The notes beneath the pieces were generated by a model. That model was not told where the DNA came from. It made no database searches and was given only the letters and a program-made list of their open reading frames with translations. This document shows, piece by piece, positions 1 to 11,626 of a stretch of DNA of 64,000 nt (positions are counted from its first letter, which is position 1; the number at the start of each line of letters is the position of its first letter). The DNA comes from Ariolimax columbianus (taxonomy: Eukaryota; Mollusca; Gastropoda; Stylommatophora; Arionidae), in contig JAVGWX010000013.1 of NCBI GenBank assembly GCA_036924085.1, forward strand, positions 42,415,893 through 42,479,892, read 5' to 3'. The translations under genes were made by a program, and so were the position numbers.

Positions 1-47
1 GTGGAAAAGTATGGCCAATTAGTAGGCTAGTATACATATATATGTTA

Positions 48-704
48 TAGCTTCTTCTTTTGTCCTACCACCTTTGACATACGGCGTCGCAGAGAGCCCG
101 GATGCATAGATTTCTTGTTATCGCCATGTGGGAGGCTTGTGCTGTCATAAGGTGTAACTACATGAGAGTGTCAGAAACACCCTACATTCATCGACGTCGA
201 GGTCTGCCCCTTGCTCGTGGACCGAAACTCTGCATACGATATGCTCTTGTTGCAGGCTGGTTAAAATGCATTCTGACTAAATGACCAAACCAGTTGATTT
301 GTTGATGATCAATGTACTTGTAGTTACTAACTGGGCTTGTCCATGACCTACTCTAGATATCTATCGGCTGTGGTGTGTCACCATCATCTGCCGCAGTGTG
401 ATTTTGCGAATTCAGTCACGGATTGTCTTTCCGTCTGCATTTCTCATACAGCGCATCTCACAGCTCTTCTGAAACTTACTTGTATGTGTTTATTAAGGAC
501 CAAGATTGACATTGGTAACACAATGTAGAAATAAATAGTGTATTTATCAGTCTCCTCTTAGTTGAAAGAAACATTTCAAGGTGTTTTAAAATCGGTGCAA
601 TTTGATAGTGGGCACTGTTCGCCTTCAGAATTATATGTGTAATATCTCTGTCCACTTTGCCGTCATCAGCGAAAACACTTTCTAGGTATTTGAACTCCTG
701 TAAT
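48..704 (-). mobile_element. LINE-D fragment, RT thumb and carboxyl end
   Basis: On the minus strand, conceptual translation across several frameshifts gives the carboxyl part of a LINE reverse transcriptase. A motif reading FKYLESVFADDGK (about 650-700) matches the usual FKYLGS thumb motif. It is followed by CYQCQSWSL, the CETW-type motif, then INWFGHLVRM and RARGRPRRR near 180-300. That order is typical of RTE-like element ends. The upstream palm domain is missing; RTE-A begins immediately to the right in the opposite orientation. Relatives lie at 26775-27326 and 22341-22600. It is a dead remnant, and the clade assignment is by resemblance only. Confidence 0.65.
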
Positions 705-1664
705 TGGAGGCAGATGTTGAAACGATGACTGAAGCCTTGAATTCGGCTTTACTCAACACGGCATCTGAGGTTCTAGGTAGGTGCAGGGTTAAAAAGAAAG
801 CATGGATCACGAGTGAAATACTGGACATGTGACAAGAGACGACGATTGAAGGGAGCGAAGAATACACTAGATGGGATTCAGCGATATAGAGAGATAAATA
901 GATCCATAAAGACCAAGATGAAACAGGCCAAGGTGGATTGGATAACGGCTCAGTGCGCAGTTATCGAACGAAATCTGGGACGAAATGATGCCAAGGGAGC
1001 ATATAAATTAGTCAAGGACTTAGTAAGACCTGTCCAAGGTCGAAATACGACGATTCAGGACAAGAGTGGGAAATGTCTCACAGAAGCTCAAGACATTCGT
1101 GAGCGCTGGACAGAGTACTATTCGGAGCTATATAAGCATGAAGATCGAGGTGACCCAAGAATGGCAATGTCTCCTGCAGTGAGTCTGGTAGAGGAAAATC
1201 AAACGATAACAAGGGAAGAAGTATATGAAGCCGTAAAAATGCTGAAGAGAAGGAAGGCTGTCGGTGTTGATAATATTCCAGCAGAGCTCCTGCAAGTGGG
1301 AGGTGAGGCGACAATAACTACCCTGACTTACATCTGCAATAGAATTTGGCAGACAGGGGTGTGGCCCACCTGCTGGACACAATCAGTCATTATACCACTG
1401 CCTAAATCGGGAAACCTAAATGTGTGTTAGAACTATCGAACAATCAGTCTGATAAGTCATCCAAGTAAAGTTATCTTGAGGATATTACTTAACAGACTGA
1501 ATCCTCAGGCGGAGAGTATCATTGCCGAAGAACAAGCGGGCTTTCGAGCGGGAAGGAGTACCATCGAGCAGATATTTAATCTTCGTCTACTGAATGAGAA
1601 GTACTCAGAGTATCATCAACCACTCTACCATGCCTTCATTGACTTTCGATAGGCGTTTGACAGA

Positions 1665-2378
1665 GTGTGGCATGCGGCGATATGGTCAACAATGAGGCAT
1701 TATAGGTTTAACAGTGATATTGTGAGGGTAATTGCAAACCTTTATCAGCAGGCGACCAGCGCTGTCTCAGTAGAGGGAACGCTAGGCGATTGGTTCCGTA
1801 CGACGGTGGGTGTGAGACAGGGATGTATACTCTCCCCCGCACTCTTCAATATCTTCTTGGAGAGAATAATGGAGACGACCTTAAAAGGACATGTTGGCAC
1901 GGTTACAATTGGTGACCGGCTTATCACCAACTTCCGCTTTGCTGATGATATTGATGTATTGGCAGGAACAGAGAGGGAACTCCAGGAGTTGATTTGTAGA
2001 TTGGATAGAACGGCCCTGAGTTTTGGTATGGAAAAAAATGCTGATAAAACAAAACTCAAGACCAATAACGTTGCAGGGTTTCAATCTGTCATAGAGGCAA
2101 ATGGGCAGGTACTTGAGGTGGTGAAACGTTTCAAATATCTTGGATCGTTGATCAGCGAAGAGGGTTCGAAGCCAGGGGTAACTGCCAGAATAGCACAAAC
2201 AACAGTTGTGCTGACTAGGCTGCAACCTATTTGGCGAGACAAGCGCCTCGCCCTCGGCATAAAAGTCAGACTACTGCGCTCTTTGGTGCTGTCAATATTT
2301 CTGTATGCCTGCGAGACCTGGACCATTACAGCAGATATCCTAGGGCAGAATACGTGCAATGGAAATGCGGTGCTATAG
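1665..2378 (+). pseudogene. RTE-A reverse transcriptase palm/thumb ORF (left)
   Basis: Open frame of 237 residues holding the later RT motifs. QGCILSP is near residue 50, FADD near 92-95, FKYLGS near 157 and CETWTI near 216. It opens just after the in-frame TAG in motif A that cuts off the first catalytic region; the right duplicate has a lysine codon there. It ends in a frameshift just before the carboxyl domain, which continues in another frame at 2359-2739. It cannot encode a complete polymerase. Confidence 0.8.
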
Positions 2379-2739
2379 AAAACTCCTAAATGTTACATAT
2401 AAGGATCGTGTCACGAACGTAGAGATCCGTCAGAGAGTTGCAGACGCTATTGGTCCTTTTGAAGATCTGTTCACAACTATCAAAAGACAAAAGATGGCCT
2501 GGTGCGGGCACGTCGCGAGGTCCAATGGAAGTCCCAACTCGATACTCATTGGATCCGTACCGGGACAGAGAAGGCGAGGACGTCCAAGGAAGAGATGGGT
2601 GGACAACATCGCTGAGTGGTCAGGCCTTCGTCCCGGTAAGATACGTCAGGCGGCGACAGACAGAGAGAGCTGGCGTGGGATTTTCATGTCTTCATGTGTG
2701 CCCCAACGACCTGATGGGTTACGGGATGAACTGAACTGA
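2359..2739 (+). pseudogene. RTE-A carboxyl-terminal ORF (left)
   Basis: This 126-residue frame continues the RTE-A polyprotein after a frameshift. It carries YRKLLNVTYKDRV, AWCGHVARS and RRRGRPRKRWVDN, a basic carboxyl region typical of RTE-like LINEs. The last residues are DELN, and the stop is supplied by the first units of the terminal pentanucleotide repeat. The role of this domain in such elements is presumably RNA or DNA binding; that is inference from its basic composition. Confidence 0.8.
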
Positions 2740-2745
2740 ACTGAA

Positions 2746-2843
2746 TTAGCTTAAATTATGTTTTGCACCTTTTCATTGGCATTAGTTACATTGGTGGTTT
2801 TACTAACTCATGCCCTGGAGGCTAAATAACTAAAACTAACTAA

Positions 2844-2874
<31 letters not shown>

Positions 2875-3950
2875 GCTGATAGTGAATTTATCATCCCAAT
2901 CCCGCCTTCCATTAATGGATGTTCTCAAATGTCACAGAAAAGATGGTGTGAAATAGCTTTCAATCCATACATTTCTCATTGTCTTTGATGTATTAGAAGA
3001 CAACATGTCAATAACTGTTGCACAAAAACAAAATCAAATGTTTAGGTGAACAAATAGCACGTGCAATCACCAAACAAAACAAATCATCCAAAGAAAGAAT
3101 GGAATAAAAAGTTGAAAATCAAATGAAAAGAAACTATTTTATTGTTGTAGAGAAATAATTAAGATCCTGAGTAATGCCTTTAATAAAATGGTGTTTGGTT
3201 TTTTTCAATGTTCAGATGTCCATTAAAATTGATATTGGTGTATGCAGGTTTCTTATTCTCAGTTTCCAAGCATGCCTCGTTGAGTATATCATTCTTCCAA
3301 AGCACTCAAATTCTTCTCTATTGACAAACTAGAGATTTCTGCACGTTGTGAACTGTGGGTACAAAATGCACAGAGTTTAGAATGTACAGCACATTCCATA
3401 AAATGTAGGTTCTTTGTGATATTGGTTTTATAAATGCCTACCTCATTTGTCTATCTTTAAGTCAATCTAAATTGTTAAATGTCTAGAGATCTACCAATAT
3501 AACTATATTTGACTAAATGTATATTTATGTCTGACTTCTATTTGTCCACCAACATTTATTATTAAAGTACTGACCACGTATGTGTGATCATATTACCATC
3601 CATACATCTCAACCCTATGTTAGAACCAAACAAATATTTAGGCAACCTGCAGGTTCAGATTTTGTAAAATGTGCAAAGAAACAAATGTTTCTCAATGTGC
3701 TTGGTAAATGGCTGAAATGGATTAGCATATACTTAATATACATTACTTTACAGTCAATAAATAGCCTCTTTTCAGTCACAACTGAATATATAATGGTGCG
3801 ACCTTGGAGTAGCAACTCTCTAATGAGTCGTTATTTCCTTTTCCTTGCGACGTTGTCTTTTTACTTATCAGTGTTGCGTGAGCTTATTTTCGCCCAGCCT
3901 AAGTTGGCTTTTCAGATTGCATCTCCATTTGGATCGAGCTGCAGCTAAGC
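2746..3950. other. Spacer with AT microsatellite, no gene
   Basis: No coding region can be supported. An alternating TA run lies at about 2850-2874 and is clearly longer in the right duplicate. The remainder is AT-rich, with open frames up to 122 codons that show no recognisable family features. Confidence 0.7.
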
Positions 3951-4578
3951 CTTTTCTTCTTCTTCTTTTTCTTCTTATTATTATTCTTTGTCTTAAACTC
4001 CCTCTGCCAAGCCCCGAAAAGAGCTTTGCATGTAGCAGGATGTAGTCCGGAGACGTTTACAGCTTGACTGTTATTTGCACCTTTCGGTCAGACACATCCG
4101 TCTTCAGCTATCATTTGTGGGTAGCCTTCTTTCTTTGATCTCTTCTCTTAGCTAGTCTGCCCTGTTGCAGCCTGTTATCCAGGATCACCACGAGGAGGTG
4201 GAGAGAGGTTTTGGCAGTTGTGGGGCTCTGACCTTGCTGCTTGTATATGGCTATCGGTCGCTGATCGCTGCAGCTTATGCAATGCCCAACCTCTTGATCC
4301 CAGCCTTCCCAAAATGTCAGATACATATCCAGGACCCTCTTCGTGTCCCGCTTGCACGAGTCTTTTAACGTCAGCTGTGGTCGGTAACTGTTCTTTTATC
4401 ATGTGTTCATATACAATATCTTTGCGGATGCGACCATCTTCCATGCGACTATCGCTGTCTTCGGTACCTAAGGAGAGTACATGCTTGGGAGACTGGTCCA
4501 ATAATGCACCTCAGAGTTTGACGGTCAGTCTCTCCATGAGATATCAAGGATGGATTACATGCGCCGTAGATGAAAAGT
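3951..4578 (-). mobile_element. LINE-X 3' part (left copy)
   Basis: Minus-strand 3' end of an old LINE. Conceptual translation from 4578 downward gives FHLRRM-stop-SILDISW, PSMYSLLRYRR, a degenerate MEDGRI.KDI segment, then LKDSCKRDTKRVLDM, which is the usual order for the carboxyl end of this kind of RT. From about 4262 to 3951 follows a 3' region containing a 29-nt module (about 4083-4111) shared with SINE-A, ending in an AAG/AATAA-rich tail. The coding part is interrupted at 4578 by RTE-B and resumes at 6174. Solitary copies of the tail lie at 32551-32870, 39107-39245 plus 43942-44145, 44442-44800 and 46747-46845. Confidence 0.65.
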
Positions 4579-6173
4579 TATATAACTATGAAGGACGAAA
4601 CGAACCTGAGAAAACCATCCCTCTATCATCACAACTATAGAGGATAACCAACTGACAACGAATGATGTGGTAATGCAGCGGTAACGACATTGAGAAGAGG
4701 AAATGTGGCCGGCGTGGACAATATCTTACAGGCAAGTGGAGAGGTAATGGGGAAAGGCCTGAAAAACATCTGCCACAGAATATGGGCGACAGGAAACTGG
4801 CCGGACTTATGGACAAAGTCAATGGTTATACCGTTACATAAGTCTGGAAACCTAAAGCTGTGCCAACATTACAGAACAATAAGCCTCATTAGCCACCTTA
4901 GCAAGGTCATGCTTAGATTAATCCTCGACCGATTGAAACCTCAAGCAGAGAACATCATTGCCGAGGAGCAAGCAGGGTTCAGACAGGGAAGAAGCACTAC
5001 AGAACATATATTTAATTTAAGGTTGCTAAGCGAGAAATATCTAGAACTGCAGCAAAAACTGTATCGTGTGTTTATTGATTTTAAGAAGGCGTTTGATAGG
5101 GTATGGCATAAAGCGCTATGGGCAACCATGAAAATATATAAAATCAACGGACATATTATAAAGGTCCTTGAACACCTGTATTACAAAGCGTCCAGAGCAG
5201 TTCTTGTAAATGGTAGTCGAGGGGATTGGTTTCGCACATCAGTTGGTGTGACACAGCGATGTACACTCTCTCCAACTCTTTTCAATATATTTCTTGAAGG
5301 AATTATGAGTGAGGCCCTTGGAGGTCACATTGGTACTGTCAAGATAGGGTGCCGAATGATTCCCAACATTAGTTCTGCAGATTATATCGACGGGTTCAGA
5401 AGCAGAACTCCAGGAATGGGTCAGAAGGCTAGACGAAACAACTCTTGACTATGGTATGGAGATAAACGCTTGAAAGAAAAACATAATGACCAACAACACC
5501 GAGGCTTCAACAGCAGGATAAAAGCTAACTGTCAGGAACTCGAAGTGGTTGACCGTTTTAAATATCTAGGGTCGATTGTCAGTGATACAGGATCAAAATG
5601 TGAGGTGTTGGCCAGAATAGCGCAGACAATAGCGACGCTTGCACGGCTCAACAAAATCTGGCAAAACAAACGGTTAGCACTAGGCACGGAAATCAGATTA
5701 ATACGTACACTTGTCCTGTCAATATTCCTCTATGCTTGTGAGACATGGACAGTTACAGCTGACCTTCAGTGAAGGATACAGGCCCTGCAGATGATATGTT
5801 TTCGAAGATTTTTAAATGTCACGTACAAAGATCAAGTTACAAATGAGGAAATACGAGATATAATTACAACAGAAATAGGGCCTTTTAAAGACCTCTTGGC
5901 AACTGTCAAAAGAAGGAAACTCGCTTGGTACGGTCACATTTCGAGATCAATTGGTTTTGCAAATACGATCCTCCACGGAAAGGTGCAAGCAGACGACGAA
6001 GAGGCCGTCCCAAAAAGAGGTAGCAGGAAAACCTAATAGAATGGACCAATCTCTGACCAGAAGAGGTTCAGGCAGCGGCCGCTGACAGAGAAGGGAGACG
6101 TGGTGTTGCGAGGATGTCTTCATGTGTGCCCCAACGACCTCATCGGTTACGGGATGACCTGACCTGACCTGAT
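4579..6173 (+). mobile_element. RTE-B, 5'-truncated RTE-like LINE inserted in LINE-X (left)
   Basis: Starts near TATATAACTATGAAGG and ends in three TGACC units at 6155-6173. The 252-codon frame at 4690-5448 carries VAGVDNI, EEQAGFRQGRST, FIDFKKAFDRVW and QRCTLSPTLFN. The catalytic FADD is degraded to SADYIDG, so the polymerase is dead. Frames 5470-5772 (FKYLGSIVSD, CETWTV) and 5791-6036 (FLNVTYKD, AWYGHISRS) complete the thumb and carboxyl regions after stops and frameshifts. The flanks ATGAAAAGT (4570-4578) and ATGGAAAGT (6174-6182) are a probable 9-bp target-site duplication with one mismatch, inside LINE-X coding sequence. Confidence 0.8.
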
Positions 6174-7952
6174 ATGGAAAGTGTTGAACTTATGCTCTTG
6201 TTCGCCATAGGTTTCCACGTTTTGCTAACATATAGGAGCGTACTGAGGACACGGGTATTGTAGACCATGCCTTGGTCTAGGCTGCAAGTTTTAAGATTTT
6301 CCCAGACACGTTGTAAGACCGGAAAATACGGCAGCAGTTTTGTCTATGCGATATCCTATTTCGGTGTCTAGTGAGAGCTTATCGTTGATGAAGGACCCCA
6401 GGTAAGTGAACTGGTCCACAGAGGCTAATCCGTAGTTGTTGATTTCTGCAGTGACATCTATATTTTGTACCAGCACATTTGTTTCATTCAGGCCTGTTGG
6501 GAAGTCACTTTTTTGCACGCCTGTAAATAACGAGCTATCAAGCTAAGGAGATTTTACTTTCTCTGAATGACAATTGCAGCATAATCAACAAATAACAAGT
6601 CCCTGACAGTAACTTCTGTGATCTTGGTCTTAGCATTTAGTATCTAAAGATTAAACATATAACCATCTGATCTAGTTTGAAGGTAAATTATCCTTTTTTT
6701 CATTACCAAATGCGTAATTCCATAGTAGAGCAAAGACGATTCCGAATAATGTTGGGGCCAGAACGCTGACTTGTTTAACACCACTGTGAATACTGAATGG
6801 CTGTGATGCATTACCGTAAAATTGGACTGTTCCTTTCATATCCTCATGAAATGCACTATTAGCTGCAGCAGTGTGTTAAACATTTTGCCAAAAACACTGA
6901 ATAGTGACGTGTCTCTGTCCTTATTGTAGTTACTTCCATCATCTTTATATGTGTATAGTGTGACAATCTTTGAATCCCTTATGTTTTGAAGTACGATGGA
7001 TTTTGTTCAACCCTAGCATAGCAGCATGTGCAGCGGGTTCAAGAGTGTGTCATTACAGGCTTTGATGAGGTCAGGTTGGATCCCGTCGCTGTCTACTCTT
7101 CTGCCCAGGGCCAAGTTGCCAATGGCTTTTTTGACATCTTCTAAAAATGGCTCGACGTCTAGCTCCTCCATTCTATGGTAACCTTGAAAAGTATCAAAGG
7201 CTGTTACAGATACAGTACTTCCGAAGGAGTAAATACCACAGAGTGCGCAAATTGTCGCTTTATCTCCCTTCCTTGTACAGTTATTTTTTCGTCAAAGAGG
7301 GATTTGAGGGTACTTTTGCAAGTGCAACGAATAATACAGTTTAATTCCACAATATATTTTTTTGAATTTTCCAGTTTGTGCTGGAGCCTGGATGTTTTCA
7401 CTGAGCTGGAACGAGTACTCATTTGCACAGATGCGAGATACCTGTTAAAGTTGGCACCTGGTGGACTAAGAATTTGCAGAATAACGGCGTTTGCAAGGCG
7501 CTTGTATTTATTCAAGATCAGCGCGCTTTGTCTCGTGAGGGGTGTCATATTTATTTTTGCTTCGAATCAGTGATTTGGTTTAGCAGTCTCTCTACCTGGA
7601 GTAACAAATTCAGTACCAATTATGTTTTTTTCCAAATTTCGCATGTTTATGTTGTGGAATTTTGAGAGTTTCCTCGACGGTGCCGTTAAAGTAATTGATT
7701 AGTGCAGGATCTGACACTTTACTCGTGTCTATGTGTGGTTTACCTTTGTGTCTGATGTGATGGAACTTTCTTGATTGCCATTACATTTTGCATCGAACCA
7801 GTTCATGGTCTGTGTCACAGTTTGCTCTTTGATATTAACATGTGAGGATCAGATTTGAGAAAAGACCTCAAAAAATTCAGATCAAGCTGATGCCTGGGCG
7901 TGGATCGTGGTTGCATCCATAATACCTTTTGTTGGTGTTCGTCTAAAAATAG
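6174..7952 (-). mobile_element. LINE-X middle part: linker and RT (left)
   Basis: Minus-strand continuation of LINE-X between two later insertions. Reading downward: a GCNHDPRPGISLI segment at about 7870-7930 corresponds to the end of an APE-type endonuclease. NWFDAKC lies near 7800, a decayed linker spans 7200-7570, GRRVDSDGIQPDLIKAC (RT fingers) is near 7050-7110, FTYLGSFINDKLSLDTEI (thumb) near 6340-6400, and VLSTLLYVSKTW then EHKFNTFHI are next to the RTE-B junction at 6174. The palm with its FADD motif is missing or unrecognisable. Many frameshifts mark this as one of the oldest layers here. Confidence 0.65.
7941..7952. repeat. I-LINE copy 1, left target-site duplication
   Basis: The 12-mer GTCTAAAAATAG is repeated exactly at 11627-11638, immediately after the element's GAA-rich tail. 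It brackets the element precisely. Confidence 0.85.
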
Positions 7953-8498
7953 ACCCTCAAAATATTACAGTGGAATGCGGAGGGAGTCATTAACAAAAAA
8001 CTTTCCCTAACACACCACCTGCATGAAGGTAAGATTGACGTGGCATGTATCCAGGAAACGCACCTCAACAATAACCATAAATTCTCAATCAGAGGATACC
8101 AGACTTTCCGTCTAGATAGAGAAGGCCACAAAGGAGGGGTCCTGATACTGACCAGAAACAGCATACCGAGTAGCGCGGTACCTGTCAATCACACCGGACA
8201 AGCAGAAATTGTAGGAGTTGACATAATGGCTCAAGAGACGAAGCTCCGCATTTTCAATCTGTACGGACCACCAAACAGAGACCTATCGCTCTCGAGTATG
8301 GAGGTCAGAGACTCCAACTGCATAGTAGTTGGAGATTTCAACAGCCACTCGGAGAGATGGGGATACTCTGACACAGACAGCAGAGGTGACGAAGTGGAAG
8401 ATTGGGAGATAGATGCAAATCTCTCCCTAATCAATAGGCCGGAGGCATACCACCTCGACTCCAGATTTGGCCTTCTCCACACAGGACATACACTATAA
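7953..8498 (+). pseudogene. I-LINE APE endonuclease, frameshifted (copy 1)
   Basis: The frame is open from the truncation point, so translation extends upstream of the first ATG at 8040. Motifs visible are LQWNAEGV (Asn), ACIQETHL (Glu), RIFNLYGPP and VVGDFNSHSERWG. After INRPE the frame shifts because of the 29-bp deletion and ends at 8498; the SDHRPI active-site motif is in the next frame at about 8533. The enzyme would nick target DNA to prime reverse transcription, but this copy is split and probably inactive. Confidence 0.85.
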
Positions 8499-11400
8499 AA
8501 TAGACCGCTAGGTGCTAAACCAACTGGCAGGTAGCGACCACAGGCCGATCAGGCTAACCATTGACATGGAAGTAGGCCCACAGGAAACAAAACCGCTCCC
8601 ACGTTGGAATTACAAACGAGCCGACTGGGACAGATTTGCAATCCTGACAGATGGGCTGTGTGAAACCATCAACACACGAAACACCAAAATGAAGCCCATG
8701 GTAGAGAGCCTAAGCAAGGCAATAATGCAAGCCGCCACTGAAACCATCCCAAGAGGAGCTAGGAAAAACTATAAGCCCTACTGGAATGATGAGTTACAGA
8801 AAGTGGAAGATGCAGTAACAAATGCTAGGAACATGGCAGAACGAGAAAAATCCATGGAGGCAAACATCGCCCTCAAAGCCGCCGCGGCGAAGTACAAACA
8901 CACTCTCAAGCAAACAGCAAGAGAAAGCTGGAAAAATAAAACGGAAAGTTTAAACCTGGACAAAGAAGGGAACAAGCTATGGAAGCTAGTCAGAGCCATG
9001 AATGACGAAACCCCGTCAAATAAACAAATTACTATCAAGCAGGGCGAGAACTTGATCACAGGTAAGAAAGCCGCAAACGCCTTTGTCGATCACTATGCCA
9101 GAGCAAACCACATCGAGGTCCCTGCAGATAAGCATACAGACATTAGCGAAGAGCTAAAGGGACACGAAAACATAAATACGGCTCCTGAAGAGCACATGAT
9201 GGCCAAACTAACAATGCGCGAAATGGAAGAGGCTACGAGAACACTAAAGAAAAGGAAATCTCCCGGAAAAGACGGGATAACAAACGAAATGCTGATGGGG
9301 CTGGGCCAAACAGCTAAGAAAAAACTACTATCAGTTCTGAACCAAAGCTGGAAAAGGGGTATTGTACCCCAGGCATGGACAGATGCAATACTGGTACCAG
9401 TACCAAAAACAGGAAAGGACAAAACAGATCCAAATGGATACAGGCCCATAAGCCTACTGAGCTGTGTCGGCAAGCTGATGGAACGGATGATAAACACCAG
9501 ACTGATGTGGCATCTGGAAGAAAAACGAATACTAATTCCACAGCAAGCCGGCTTTAGACAGCACAGATCCACTGAGGACCAGGTCATCCTCATAGCCCAG
9601 GAGATAGAAGATGCCTACCAGGCACAGAAACACACAGTAGCTGTTTGGGTGGATCTGGAAAAGGCATTTGACAAAGTCTGGAAGGATGGACTTAGAGTCA
9701 AGCTAAGAAGAAGTGATGTATGTGGGAAGATGTACAAGTGGATCAACCACTACCTCAAACAAAGAACGGCCAGAGTCCACGTACAAGGGCAGATGAGCAA
9801 AAAGGTGACACTCGAGCAGGGAGTACCCCAAGGGGGAGTATTGTCACCCACACTCTTCCTGGTATATATAAACGATATTACAGAGAATATACCAAGAAGA
9901 GTCCATAGCTCAATGTTTGCAGACGATCTGGCTATGTGGACCTCTGAAAAGAATCTCACCATAGCAAGAAATCGGATGCAGACGGCCCTAACATCGCTGG
10001 AAGAGTGGGCGAACTCATGGCTGGTCAAAATAAACGAGGAGAAAACCACGTGCACAATATTCTCGCTCTCTTTAAAACCCCAAAGTACCAAATTAAGCCT
10101 AAATGGCAAAATCCTGCAGCCAAACGAAGACCCAACCTATCTGGGAGTCACATTTGATCGGCGCATGACATGGAAAAGTCAGATCGAGAGAAACCGAATG
10201 AAAGCCAGAGAAAGAATGGCGATCATGAGGAAACTTGCTGGCACAAGCTGGGGAGCAGACGAAGGCATACTAAAGAAACTGTACACTGGAAGAGTGAGAC
10301 CAGTTCTCGAGTATGGCATTGCGGCATGGACAACAGCAGCGAAGGCGAACTTCGATAAAGTTAACAAACTTCAAAACCAAGCCATGAGAATTATAACAGG
10401 TGGCATGAAGTCAACGCCAATTGTAGAACTTGAAAAGATTACAAAACTGCAATCCATGACCGATAGAAGAGACTGCAGAGCCCAGCTGCAGTCAGATAAA
10501 CTCCGAAGACTGACGGACCACCCAATGTACCAGAGACTAAACAATTTGGGAACTGGGAAACTAAAGCGGAGAAACTTTGCAGAAATAGCCAAAGCAAAGA
10601 TGCACGAAGATCCCATAAACGCACTAACAACACCAAAACCCATCACTACTGTACGAAAACCTACTTGGAGGCAGGATATATTTCCAGAGGTGGTAGAAAA
10701 TATACCAGGTATTGCAAACAAAAACTGCCAGACTGAAAAAGAAAGGAGAGACACTACCCTAAGCTTCATAACGAAAAGCTACCCAAGCATGGCCTGGACC
10801 CATGCATACACCGACGGTTCTGTAACAAACACTACACAGAACGGAGGGGCAGGAGCATTCCTGAACCTACCAAATGGCAGAAAAATAACACTGTCATTCG
10901 CTACTGGTAAGTACACAAGCAATTACAGAGCGGAGGCAGAGGCACTGAGGGCGGCAGTGGAAGAAATGGTAACACACAGTGAAAATGAGAGCCATATAGT
11001 CCTTCTGACAGATGCTCTCGCCGTAGTCACAGCGCTAAAAAGCCAGAAAAACACTGAGCTTAATGACTTAAGAGCAGCACTCTGCAAACTGTGCCAGCAG
11101 GCCGCACCAAAAAGGGTAGTGGTACAGTGGGTTCCGTCACACTGCAACATCCAAGGCAACGAGGAGGCAGACAGACTGGCAAAAGAAGGTGCAAGGCTAC
11201 CACAAACAGATACCAGTATGACGTACGAAGAGTCAAAACGGCTTATCAAAGCCAGGTACTTGACCAAATGGGAAACCGAACATACTGGTTACACCAAAAA
11301 CGATGCCTATTACCAGTTGAACCGAAGAGAGCAGGTCGTTATCTTCAGACTCCGCACTGGCCACAACAGACTGAGGTACCACCTATTCAACAAATTGAAG

Positions 11401-11626
11401 ATAGGGTGTACCGACGAATGCCCGTGCGGTACTGGTAAAATGATCACTGAACATCTGCTGCAGAACTGCCCGACATACGAGGATCAGAGAGAGCAGATGT
11501 GGTCATTTCCAGTGGAACTGCAAGACAAGCTCTATGGTAGTGGCGAGAGTCTCAGGATGACCGCCGCTTTTTTTCGAAAAAATAATGGTTACTGTCTGAC
11601 TGTGTACGCAGAAGAAGAAGAAGAAG
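7953..11626 (+). mobile_element. I-LINE copy 1, 5'-truncated
   Basis: Non-LTR retrotransposon with APE endonuclease, RT and RNase H, bounded by perfect 12-bp target duplications and ending in a GAAGAAGAAG tail. RNase H plus APE points to the I superfamily (I, Nimb and related clades). The 5' end is truncated right at the endonuclease start (LKILQWNAEG). A 29-bp deletion relative to copy 3 near 8445 shifts the endonuclease frame, and a late homopolymer frameshift near 11570 removes the normal stop. It is absent from the right duplicate. Confidence 0.93.

Larger units (their letters stand above)
705..2745 (+). mobile_element. RTE-A, 5'-truncated RTE-like LINE (left copy)
   Basis: Reverse-transcriptase LINE lacking its endonuclease. 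Conceptual translation gives a linker (about 720-1200), an RT with motifs EEQAGFRAGRST (about 1530-1560), AFIDFR-stop-AFDRVW near 1632-1670, QGCILSP, FADDIDVL (catalytic Asp pair, about 1938), the thumb FKYLGS (about 2131) and CETWTI (about 2310). It ends with MAWCGHVARS and RRRGRPRKRW. Lesions include a frameshift near 825, a stop at 1428-1430, a stop within the motif A region near 1650 and a frameshift near 2350. The ORF stop lies inside a terminal TGAAC repeat at 2727-2745, so there is essentially no 3' UTR. RTE clade is inferred from motif style and the short-repeat tail. Confidence 0.85.

Noticed and set aside
3580..3948. 122-codon frame conserved in both duplicates (also 51409-51777)
   Set aside because: Conservation is explained by the duplication itself. 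No domain, signal or composition supports a gene, and the segment is AT-rich spacer.
9093..9593. Long minus-strand open frames opposite the I-LINE coding strand, including 10371-10769 and plus-strand frames opposite copies 2 and 3
   Set aside because: They are antisense shadows of the RT and RNase H frames and recur wherever the element does.
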